NCBI GenBank assembly: GCA_016287565.1
Contig: JAEFAM010000005.1
Span: forward strand, 1 to 64,000
Source of the DNA: Clostridia bacterium
Lineage (GTDB): Bacteria > Bacillota > Clostridia > UBA1212 > UBA1255
Direction of reading: 5' to 3'
DNA: 64,000 nt
Positions 14,563-22,507 of the stretch are shown one piece after another. The notes under the pieces are model-generated. The model made no database searches. It worked only from the letters and a program-made list of their open reading frames with translations, and was not told the origin of the DNA. The stretch's first letter is position 1. Each line of letters begins with the position of its first letter. The position numbers were made by a program, and so were the translations under genes.

Positions 14563-17385
14563 TCAGATCTCCCCGGCCGCACTGCCGTTGACCGTCCTCT
14601 TAAACACCAGCCCCGTGCCGTCTTCCGACAAGGCCACCGTAATGCCGGCCCTGTAATTGACGCCGTTCTCTCCGTCTTTATCCGGATCTGCAGCGGTGTT
14701 GACGCCCGATGCTCCTTCGGCGTTTTCGCAGGGGCTTTCCGGCAATATCAGCCTCAATATCTCTTCGGACAGCGCGTCCTCGATCTCGCGCCTGATGACT
14801 CTCTTAAGCGGCCTGGCGCCAAATTTCCTGTCGTACCCTTTCCTCGCCAGATACCCGGCAACTTCCGGCTCGAAAACGATATCGATGCCGTTCTCTCTGC
14901 CGCGGCTGCTGAGTATCTTGAGCTGCAGTTCGGCGATCTTCACAGTCTCCTCAGGCGTTAGCGGCCTGAATATGACGGTCTCGTCCACGCGGTTCAGGAA
15001 TTCCGGCTTGAACACGCGCTTGAGCTCCGCTTTGACCGCCTCGGCCATGGTCTCGTAGCCGCTCTCTTCCGTCTCGATGCCGAAGCCCAGGAAGCGCCTG
15101 TCCGTGATGTCCTTGGCGCCCACGTTTGACGTCATTATTATGACCGTGTTCTTGAAATCCGCGGTCCTGCCCTTGGCATCGGTCAATATTCCGTCTTCCA
15201 GCACCTGGAGCAGTATATTGAACACGTCCGGATGGGCTTTTTCTATCTCGTCGAACAGCACCACACTGTAGGGCTGGGTCCTCACCCGTTCGGTGAGCTG
15301 GCCGCCGTCCTCGAATCCCACGTATCCCGGAGGGGAACCGATCATTTTGGAAACGCTGTGGGGCTCCATATATTCGGACATGTCCAGCCTGATCATGCTC
15401 TTTTCGGTGCCGAAAAGGTTTTCCGCCAGCGCCCTCGCCAGTTCGGTCTTGCCCACGCCGGTGGGCCCCAGGAACAGGAACGATCCTATAGGCCTGCCGG
15501 GATCTTTCATTCCGGCCCGGCCTCTTCTCACGGCCTTGGACACTAAGGACACCGCTTCGTCCTGCCCCACGAGCCTCACGTGGATGGCCTTTTCGAGTTC
15601 CAGCAGTTTTCTGGTATCGTCCTCTCCCAGTTTCGCCACGGGGACTCCGCTGAGCTGGGAAATGACCTGACGGATGATGCCGGCATCGACGGTGGAAACG
15701 TCTTCTCTTTCTTTCTCTATAAAGGCGGCCTTCAGCGCTTCCAGCCTGTCGGCGAGCACCTTTTCTTCATTGTCCAGTTCCGCGGCCCTGGCGGTGTCTC
15801 CCGCCTTTATCGCTTCGATCTTTTCTTTATATTTGGCCTTTATCTGAGCTTTCAGACTGCTTCCGCGCCCGTCGGTCAACGGCGCTCCGGCCTTCCCGCC
15901 TGCTTCGTCCGGCCCGCCGCTTTCGGTCTTTCCGGAGCCGCTCCGGTCAATACCTTTTCCCAGCCTGGCCAGGGTGGCGGCTTCGTCGATCACGTCGATG
16001 GCTTTCTCGGGCAGATACCTGTCGCTGATAAATCTGGCGCTGAGCCTCACGGCCTCCCTCAAAGCCACCGGATCGAAGCGCACTCCGTGGAACGACTCGA
16101 ACCCCGGCGAGAGCGCGGCGATCATCCTGAGCGCGTCCTCCTCTCCCGGCTCCTTCACCTGGATCGGCTCCAGCAGCCTTGAAAGTGCGTTGTTCTTCTC
16201 GAATATTCTTCGGTAATCCTGGGTGGAAGTGGCTCCGATGATCCGCACGCCGGTCTGCGAAAGGGCCGATTTCAGCATTGCCGACGGATCGCCTCCCTCG
16301 GCGGAACCGTACGACAGCACGTGAATGTCATCGATGAACAGTACGGTGTTCTTGTCCGCGGCGGCCTCCTCGATTATCATCTGCATCCGCTCTTCGAAGT
16401 CTCCCCTGTACCTGGTGCCCGCCAGCAGCGACACAGTATCGATCCTGATGAGCCTGAGATTCCTGGCTATATCCGGAGCGGCGCCTTCCGCTATCATGGC
16501 GGCCAGCCCCTCGGCCACCGCCGTCTTGCCAACGCCCGTCTCTCCGATCAGGCAGGGGCAGTTCCTGGTTTTCCTGAAAAGGACGCGTATCATCCTCTCG
16601 ATCACGTCGTTTCTGGCAGCCACGGGGCTGTATCTTCCTTCCCGGGCCTCTTTTACCATGTCGCGGCCGAAATATGAAAGAGGATCGGCCTGCTGAACGT
16701 TCTCTCTGTAGCCGCCCTTGCCGTCGTCCTGCTGCCTCATGAACAGTTCCCGGAACGCCTGGGAAGTGGCCGCCTGCTCGTCTTCGTCGGGAAGCTCCAC
16801 GCCGTCCATCTGGAACATCATCTTTTTCTTCATCAGCTCGTTGGTGTTGAGGAGCTGGGTGACCTCGGTGGCGAAGGCCCTGTCGTCCACGCCCAGGTCT
16901 CCGATTATATGGAGCGCGAAGGAGTCGATGGTCAGCAGCTGCATCAGCAGATGGAGCGTACCGATCATTGCCCGCCTGTCTCCCTGCGTGCGCTGGACCG
17001 CCCCTTCGTAGCTGCCTTTTATGGCTCTGAAAGCGCCGTAGCTGTAGCCGAGCGCCCCGGACCCGGGATCCGCGTTGACGCCGTATCGTTCTTCAGCCTC
17101 GCCGTCTTCTGTGGGGATGAATTCGTCCTGCCCCCTTTTAGGCCTTTTTCCTGACTTGTATATGATATCGAAGATCTCTTCGCGCTTAATGCCGTAATCG
17201 TTCATTATGCCGGAAGCGGTGCCGCTCCCAAGCCGGGCAAGGCCCCAGAGCAGGTGGCCGGTATTGACCGTTTCCGAACCGAGAAAGACGCACAGGTTTT
17301 CAGCCGCGGCAATGGCGGCCAGGGCGTTTTCCGTAAAATTCTCTCTGTGTTCGTTTATGAACCGGCAGGCAAACGTTCTTTTCAT
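14563..17385 (-). CDS. clpC: ClpC-like ATP-dependent Clp protease ATPase subunit
   Basis: AAA+ unfoldase that feeds substrates to ClpP. It has 940 residues, longer than typical ClpC (about 810-860). Order: Clp N-terminal repeat domain (about 15-165), AAA-1 with Walker A GETGVGKT at 281-288 and Walker B LFIDDIH, a middle coiled region with a Gly/Ser-rich insertion, AAA-2 with GPTGVGKT and [12 protein letters not shown], then a C-terminal domain with an extra tail of about 60 residues. The ClpP-contact tripeptide is LGF (in RRFLGFGIET) in place of VGF. Walker B of AAA-1 reads DD-IH rather than the usual DE-IH; the second acidic residue is Asp. The start follows GGAGG. Neighbours are rsmE and radA. 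Confidence 0.93.
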   Translation of the reverse strand: MKRTFACRFINEHRENFTENALAAIAAAENLCVFLGSETVNTGHLLWGLARLGSGTASGIMNDYGIKREEIFDIIYKSGKRPKRGQDEFIPTEDGEAEERYGVNADPGSGALGYSYGAFRAIKGSYEGAVQRTQGDRRAMIGTLHLLMQLLTIDSFALHIIGDLGVDDRAFATEVTQLLNTNELMKKKMMFQMDGVELPDEDEQAATSQAFRELFMRQQDDGKGGYRENVQQADPLSYFGRDMVKEAREGRYSPVAARNDVIERMIRVLFRKTRNCPCLIGETGVGKTAVAEGLAAMIAEGAAPDIARNLRLIRIDTVSLLAGTRYRGDFEERMQMIIEEAAADKNTVLFIDDIHVLSYGSAEGGDPSAMLKSALSQTGVRIIGATSTQDYRRIFEKNNALSRLLEPIQVKEPGEEDALRMIAALSPGFESFHGVRFDPVALREAVRLSARFISDRYLPEKAIDVIDEAATLARLGKGIDRSGSGKTESGGPDEAGGKAGAPLTDGRGSSLKAQIKAKYKEKIEAIKAGDTARAAELDNEEKVLADRLEALKAAFIEKEREDVSTVDAGIIRQVISQLSGVPVAKLGEDDTRKLLELEKAIHVRLVGQDEAVSLVSKAVRRGRAGMKDPGRPIGSFLFLGPTGVGKTELARALAENLFGTEKSMIRLDMSEYMEPHSVSKMIGSPPGYVGFEDGGQLTERVRTQPYSVVLFDEIEKAHPDVFNILLQVLEDGILTDAKGRTADFKNTVIIMTSNVGAKDITDRRFLGFGIETEESGYETMAEAVKAELKRVFKPEFLNRVDETVIFRPLTPEETVKIAELQLKILSSRGRENGIDIVFEPEVAGYLARKGYDRKFGARPLKRVIRREIEDALSEEILRLILPESPCENAEGASGVNTAADPDKDGENGVNYRAGITVALSEDGTGLVFKRTVNGSAAGEI

Positions 17386-17400
17386 TCTGGAATTCCTCCG

Positions 17401-18153
17401 TCAATCTTCAAAAAAGCACCTTATCCCCGACAGCGCGGCCATTCCCGCCGTCTCGGTCCTGAGTATCCTTCTTCCCAGCGAGAAAGCTCTGAAGCCGCAG
17501 CCGCGCGCGAATTCCGCCTCCGCGAGGCTGAATCCTCCTTCGGGCCCGATCACTACCGAAACAGCTCCCCTGAAGTTTTCTCCCAGCTCCGTCAATATCT
17601 TTTTCAAAGACGTTTCTTCTTCGTTTTCGTACGCGAAAAGTTTTACCTCTTCTTCCGGGCGGTTTTCGAGGGCGGCCTTCAGGCTAACGGGTGAAGCCAC
17701 CCTGGGCACGATGCCTCTGCCGCACTGTTTCGAAGCTTCTTCGGCGATCTTCTGCCACCTGGCCTGCTTCTTATTTCCTTCGGACTCGTTCAGCCGCACC
17801 ACCGTATGTTCGGTCATGGCAGGGATTATCTCGCAGGCGCCCAGCTCCACCGCTTTCTGGATGATCAGCTCCATTTTATCGCCTTTGGGGACTCCCTGTA
17901 TGAGCGTCACCCTCACGTCCGGCTCCGTGGTGTTTTTAGATACGGACAGCACCTCTGCCCTCACGCAGGAGGAGTCGAAGCTCTCTATCCCGGCTTCGAA
18001 TTCCCTGCCGTCGGTGGCGCAGAGATGCAAAACGTCCCCTTTTTTCATACGGAGGACGTTAACGATATGGTTGACGTCGCCTCCCCGTATCTCTATAAGT
18101 TTGTCCGCCTCGGCCTTCGCGGCCTGATCCGCGTCGATAAAAAACTTTCTCAT
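17401..18153 (-). CDS. rsmE: 16S rRNA (uracil-1498-N3)-methyltransferase RsmE
   Basis: SPOUT-class methyltransferase that modifies U1498 in the decoding centre of 16S rRNA with S-adenosylmethionine. It has 250 residues: an N-terminal PUA-like domain, then the knot region with IQGVPKGDKMELIIQKAVELG near 98, VVIGPEGGFSLAEAEFA near 200 and LGRRILRTETAGMAAL near 228, all family-typical. It lies 15 bp upstream of the clpC-like gene, which suggests co-transcription. Confidence 0.96.
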   Translation of the reverse strand: MRKFFIDADQAAKAEADKLIEIRGGDVNHIVNVLRMKKGDVLHLCATDGREFEAGIESFDSSCVRAEVLSVSKNTTEPDVRVTLIQGVPKGDKMELIIQKAVELGACEIIPAMTEHTVVRLNESEGNKKQARWQKIAEEASKQCGRGIVPRVASPVSLKAALENRPEEEVKLFAYENEEETSLKKILTELGENFRGAVSVVIGPEGGFSLAEAEFARGCGFRAFSLGRRILRTETAGMAALSGIRCFFED

Positions 18154-18187
18154 TATCCCTTCTCGCGGCCTTTCCGCTTCCGCCCGG

Positions 18188-19189
18188 TCAACAGGTCACC
18201 GCCAGCTCCAGCGCCAGCGATTCGTCTATATCTCCCACTTTTATGGCCTGATCCAGTTCCATTATATCCTTCAGCTTTTTCCTGAGCTCCGCTTCGGTAA
18301 ACCGCCTGCACTGCTCGCACTGCTTCCTTACGGGATACGGTTTCTGGCCCGTGGCGGCGCCGATCTCGCTCTCCCGCATCCCTTCTGCGAGCATCGTTTT
18401 AACGCCCAGAAGGTTTTCCCAGTTCCGGCCCAGCATGGTAAGTATGCCAAGGGCGGAGGACTTGTCCTTCCTGGCCCCGTCAGTCAGCGCGTGGAGCAAC
18501 TTGAGAGCGGTCCCCGTGTCGCCTCTGGACACGGCGTCCGTCAGATCGAATATGCGCGCGTTCAGCGACAGTTCGCACACGCTGCGGACGTGTTTTTTTT
18601 CTATTTTTCCGCCTTCCGGCACGGTCAATATCAACTTTTCCAGCTCGTTTTTCAGGCTGACGATGTCGTTGCCCACGCCGCCAACCAGCAGATCCGCCGC
18701 GTCCGGCGTCAATATCCTCCCCGCCCTTGCCGCGTCTGAGGTCAACAGCTTTTTGACCGCCGTCTCGTCCTGCCTGGCGCATTCGAACACCACGCCCATC
18801 TTTAAAAACGCCTTGAATGCCGCGGACCGCCTGTCCACTTCGGCCTCTGAAAATACCACCGCGGTGCCTCCGAAGGCAGCGCCTTCCAGAAAAGATATGT
18901 CCGAAGCTTTCTTGAACAGCCCGCTGTCCCTGATTACGATGAGCTTTTTCTCTCCGAACAGGGATATGCCTTCGATCTCTTCTCTTATCTCTTCCGAATC
19001 GAACTCGCCGGTATATGTGATGACGTTTATGCTGTCGTCAGCCAGCAGGTTTTTAAGCCTTCCGAGGTACAGTTCTTTTAAGTACAGTTCCTCCCCGAAA
19101 AGCAGGTAGCATCCGGAAAGCTTCCCGGAAGCGATATGGGCTTTCATCTCCTGAGCGGTCTTGATTTCTCCGGTCAAACAGTCTGCCAT
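18188..19189 (-). CDS. holA: DNA polymerase III delta subunit
   Basis: Clamp-loader subunit that opens the sliding clamp. It has 333 residues. Although diverged at the sequence level, the pattern is that of HolA: CYLLFGEELYLKELYL at the N-terminus, the VITYTGEFDSEEI segment, LIVIRDSGLF, then a helical C-terminal domain with GDTGTALKLLHAL and ending with the DxAIKVGD-type helix. It overlaps comEC by 16 bp. comEC-holA adjacency is common in Clostridia; rpsT, often next, is absent here. Confidence 0.92.
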   Translation of the reverse strand: MADCLTGEIKTAQEMKAHIASGKLSGCYLLFGEELYLKELYLGRLKNLLADDSINVITYTGEFDSEEIREEIEGISLFGEKKLIVIRDSGLFKKASDISFLEGAAFGGTAVVFSEAEVDRRSAAFKAFLKMGVVFECARQDETAVKKLLTSDAARAGRILTPDAADLLVGGVGNDIVSLKNELEKLILTVPEGGKIEKKHVRSVCELSLNARIFDLTDAVSRGDTGTALKLLHALTDGARKDKSSALGILTMLGRNWENLLGVKTMLAEGMRESEIGAATGQKPYPVRKQCEQCRRFTEAELRKKLKDIMELDQAIKVGDIDESLALELAVTC

Positions 19190-21501
19190 ATTTTTATTCT
19201 CTTTCTCCTGAATAGCCCGGGCCTTCCTATCCTTACGCAGATGCCTCCGCCTTCATCGGTGCGGTAGACCTCGGCGCCGCACTCTTTCAGCCTTTCCAGC
19301 GTCTCCGGCGAAGGGTGCCCGTAACCGTTGTTGCGTCCGACACTGATTATAGCATATTCCGGTGAAGTTAGCGACAGCAAATTTACGCCGCTGCCGGAGG
19401 CGGAGCCGTGATGCGGAACCACCAGCACGTCCACGTCTTTAAGAGCTCCCGAGCGGCACAGCGCCTCTTCTCCTTCCCTCTGAAGATCCCCGGTGACGGT
19501 GAGGCTGCCGAATGCACATGAAAACGTCACGCAAAGAGACGCGTTGTTCTCGTCGGCGTCGCTCCTGCCTCCGAAAAAAGGATCCGATACGGCAAAAGTC
19601 ATCGTCACCCGGCCCAGCGCCGCCCCGTCGCCTCCGTCGACATTGACCACCTCCCAGCCCGCTGCCTTTGCCCTTTCTCCCGCCTCTCTCAATCCGGAAC
19701 TCGAGTCCCGGCTTATATAGAGCTGCGCCGGAGGGAACGCTTCCAGTAAATCGTCGAGGCCTCCCGTGTGATCCGAATGGCCGTGCGTCAACACCACGAA
19801 GTCCAGCCGGTCCGCCCCCTGGGCCTCCGCCACCTCCCCTATATCCGTAATGCCGCCTCCGGTGTCGATGAGCCCCGCGTATCCGTCCGCTTTTACGAGC
19901 ATGGCGCTTCCCTGCCCCACGTCGATCACCAGCGCTTCTATCAAAGGCTTCTCCACCAGGGCGACGGTCACCGAAGCTACCACTGCGGCAGCACCCAGGG
20001 CGGCAATTATCCTGTGCCTCCTCCGGCCGTTTTCCCGGCTCCTGGCCCTTACGATCCGTTCCCTTATCTTCTCCCTCAAAGGCGACAGCAGCACGGCAGC
20101 CAAAGCGCAGGCTGCAAACACTATCCACCTGAAAGAAGCCGGCACGCTGACGTACCCGAAAGGCGCAGGCAGCCTGCTCCCCGCAAGCGCCAAAAGGTTC
20201 AGCGCCGCGCATATACCCTTCAGCAAATATCCGATCACCCAGGCCAGAGGCCTCAAAATAAACAGAGGGTGCAGCGCCCCGCAGACCGTCAGCAGGTATC
20301 CCAGCAGGCATACCGCCGCGGCCAGAGGCGAAGCGTATACGGTGGTCAGGAGCCCAGCTGCCGAAAAGCCTCCGTAAAGGTACACCGACAACGGCAGCAG
20401 CGCCAGGTTCACGCTTATTCCCGCCGCCAGCGACCTCAGGTTTATAAGAGACAGCTTCTTTACGTCCTTTCTCTCTTTATATCTCAAAGACAGAAACAGT
20501 TCCGTCACCGACGGGGCAATAAACACCAGCCCCGCCACCGCCGCGTAGCTCATCAGGAATCCCGCGCTGAACACGGCATATGGGTTAATGAATATCTGCG
20601 CCGCCGCGGACAAAAACAGCGCGTTCAGCCTGTCGTAGGGCCTTGACAATACAGCGCAAACGTACCCGAATACCGCCGCGGCCGAAGCCCTGATAACGGA
20701 ATATGAAAAATCGGCGATCAGCAAAAAAGCCGCCAGCGGGAATATCAGCAATATCTGCCTCAGCCTGAAGCCGGTCTTTCTGTTCTTCACCAGGGCCCTG
20801 AAAGGCAGCAATATAAAAGTCACGTGCATGCCTGAAACGGCCATCAGGTGAGAGATGCCTCCGGTCCTGAAAACGTTTTTGACCTCCCCGTCCAGAGAGC
20901 CGGTGTCGCCGGTCATTATTGCCCCAACCACCTCCGCCGGTCCCTCTCCCAGGCAGTTTCTCAATATCCGTCCGGTGTGGTACCTGACGAAGGCCCCGGG
21001 CAGGTGCAGGACGCCGGGAAAAGCGTTGTCCCGGTCCACCGGCGTCTTCTCTATGCCGTCTGAAAATATCTTCAAACAGTACGTTACGCCCCTGGAAAGC
21101 AGATATCTCCTGTAATTAAAAACGCCCGGATTCCGGGGCGGTTCGGCCTCGTAAATGTAATAATGGGTCACGTTCACGAACGCCCCCGCTTCTATTTCCG
21201 AAAGCTGCTCCGGCTCCAGCCCCGAAACGTCCGCCAGCGCCTTGAAGCCGCTGTTCACGAAGACCATCTTGTCTTCTCCGTTCCAGGTGGATCTGTATAT
21301 AAAACCGCTGAGGCTGCCGGCGCGCTTGAGCCCCGAAAGCTTCGCCTGGTCCATCCGTCCCAGCCCCGTAAAATGCACTCTGAAACCGCCCAGGGCAATG
21401 GCCGAGAGCAGCAGGATCAGGCAGAATCTTCCCCGGAGAGAAAACCGCTGCCGCCTCGAAGGCGCGCTCCCCGGAAGGGCAAAAAAAGAGTTCCCGCTCA
21501 T
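19174..21501 (-). CDS. comEC: ComEC/Rec2-family DNA uptake channel
   Basis: Membrane channel protein for import of single-stranded DNA in transformation. It has 775 residues: N-terminal DUF4131-type region (residues 20-170), a multi-span competence domain (about 200-500) beginning near GGISHLMAVSGMHV, and a C-terminal metallo-beta-lactamase-like domain with LTHGHSDHTGG near 575 and VPHHGSASGSG further on. All zinc-binding histidines of the HxHxDH motif are present. ATG follows GGAGGAG. No other competence genes are in the window, so active transformation is unproven. A perfect 18-bp palindrome lies upstream. Confidence 0.95.
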   Translation of the reverse strand: MSGNSFFALPGSAPSRRQRFSLRGRFCLILLLSAIALGGFRVHFTGLGRMDQAKLSGLKRAGSLSGFIYRSTWNGEDKMVFVNSGFKALADVSGLEPEQLSEIEAGAFVNVTHYYIYEAEPPRNPGVFNYRRYLLSRGVTYCLKIFSDGIEKTPVDRDNAFPGVLHLPGAFVRYHTGRILRNCLGEGPAEVVGAIMTGDTGSLDGEVKNVFRTGGISHLMAVSGMHVTFILLPFRALVKNRKTGFRLRQILLIFPLAAFLLIADFSYSVIRASAAAVFGYVCAVLSRPYDRLNALFLSAAAQIFINPYAVFSAGFLMSYAAVAGLVFIAPSVTELFLSLRYKERKDVKKLSLINLRSLAAGISVNLALLPLSVYLYGGFSAAGLLTTVYASPLAAAVCLLGYLLTVCGALHPLFILRPLAWVIGYLLKGICAALNLLALAGSRLPAPFGYVSVPASFRWIVFAACALAAVLLSPLREKIRERIVRARSRENGRRRHRIIAALGAAAVVASVTVALVEKPLIEALVIDVGQGSAMLVKADGYAGLIDTGGGITDIGEVAEAQGADRLDFVVLTHGHSDHTGGLDDLLEAFPPAQLYISRDSSSGLREAGERAKAAGWEVVNVDGGDGAALGRVTMTFAVSDPFFGGRSDADENNASLCVTFSCAFGSLTVTGDLQREGEEALCRSGALKDVDVLVVPHHGSASGSGVNLLSLTSPEYAIISVGRNNGYGHPSPETLERLKECGAEVYRTDEGGGICVRIGRPGLFRRKRIKIWQTV

Positions 21502-21601
21502 ATCTCCTCCGCGTTTCCAGCCGCTCGTATGCGGCCGGCGCTGTCAAAGGAAGCGGAAACTGCCTTTATCTTTATTACCGCGGCGCTCCCCGTCCGGTAC
21601 G

Positions 21602-21610
21602 ATTATACCA
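21602..21610 (-). promoter_or_regulatory. Extended -10 promoter upstream of comEC
   Basis: Minus-strand TGGTATAAT, a consensus extended -10 about 100 bp before the comEC start. There is no recognisable -35 box, so an activator is plausible. Confidence 0.55.
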
Positions 21611-21631
21611 CTGGAAAAGCTTGCCCGCCGT

Positions 21632-21649
21632 ATATTTCCCGGGAAATAT
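21632..21649. promoter_or_regulatory. Perfect 18-bp palindrome, candidate operator for comEC
   Basis: ATATTTCCCGGGAAATAT is fully self-complementary. It lies between the whiA stop codon (10 bp away) and the comEC extended -10, directly upstream of where the -35 box would be. Confidence 0.6.
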
Positions 21650-21658
21650 GAGACTGCC

Positions 21659-22489
21659 TCATCCCCCGGCTTTTTCTATCTCGCCAAACAGCTTTTCTAT
21701 CTTTGAAAATCTGTGGGCCACGCCGGCCTTGCTCAGGGGCGGAGAACAGAGCTCCCCTATCTCCGTAAGAGACAGTTCAGGATTTTCCTCCCTCAGTTTG
21801 GCTATCTCACGGACTCCCTCGGGAAGTTCCTCCAGCCGCCCCGCCTCCGCGATCCTGCGGATCATGCCTATCTGCTTCGCCCCGGCGGAAAGCGCCTTGT
21901 TGATGTTGGCATCGTCGCAGTTCAGCACACGGTTGCTGTTCCTTCTGCCTTCCCTCATTATCCTCACGTTCTCGTATTCCAGCACTCCTTTTATGGCTCC
22001 TATCGTCACGAGGAACGCGGATATCTGGCCGGAATCTTTCAGATACAGAAGATAGCGGCTGCCTTTAATGGTGCCCTTGGGAACGATGTCGCACAGCTCG
22101 AAGGCGGCGATGCCCAGTTCGTAGGAAGTGAGATTCTTAAAAGTGATCTCGATATGTGCAGGGCTGTCAGGATCGTTGACGTATCCTCCCGCCAGGAAGC
22201 AGCCCCTCAGAAAGGCGGCGGCGCTGTTCCTGTCGGTCAATGAAAATGAGCCGCTCCAGCGAAGGTCCACGCCGTACACCGGCCTGGCGCCCTCCCTGTA
22301 GAATGTCCTGGCGGCAACGCCTCCCGAGCGTACGCAGAGCTTCTCGGCCCGCTCCCCCACGCATTTATTGTGGGTCCGGAGCCTGCCGTCGGTCATAACG
22401 TATATGCCGTAGAACTCGGCGACCTTGTCGGATCTCCGCTTGCTCTCGTGGCGCGACAACTGTTCTTTTACGTCGGAAGTGAATGACAT
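21659..22489 (-). CDS. whiA: DNA-binding protein WhiA
   Basis: WhiA-family DNA-binding protein, linked to sporulation in actinobacteria and to cell division in Bacillus. It has 276 residues. The LAGLIDADG-like N-terminal domain contains AAFLRGCFLAGGYVNDP near 85; the C-terminal helix-turn-helix reads LREENPELSLTEIGELCSPPLSKAGVAHRF, the signature of the family. It lacks the usual rapZ (yvcJ) and yvcK upstream neighbours; instead helD is 18 bp upstream. It probably binds DNA broadly. Confidence 0.95.
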   Translation of the reverse strand: MSFTSDVKEQLSRHESKRRSDKVAEFYGIYVMTDGRLRTHNKCVGERAEKLCVRSGGVAARTFYREGARPVYGVDLRWSGSFSLTDRNSAAAFLRGCFLAGGYVNDPDSPAHIEITFKNLTSYELGIAAFELCDIVPKGTIKGSRYLLYLKDSGQISAFLVTIGAIKGVLEYENVRIMREGRRNSNRVLNCDDANINKALSAGAKQIGMIRRIAEAGRLEELPEGVREIAKLREENPELSLTEIGELCSPPLSKAGVAHRFSKIEKLFGEIEKAGG

Positions 22490-22507
22490 GCAGCACCCGG
22501 CCTTTTC

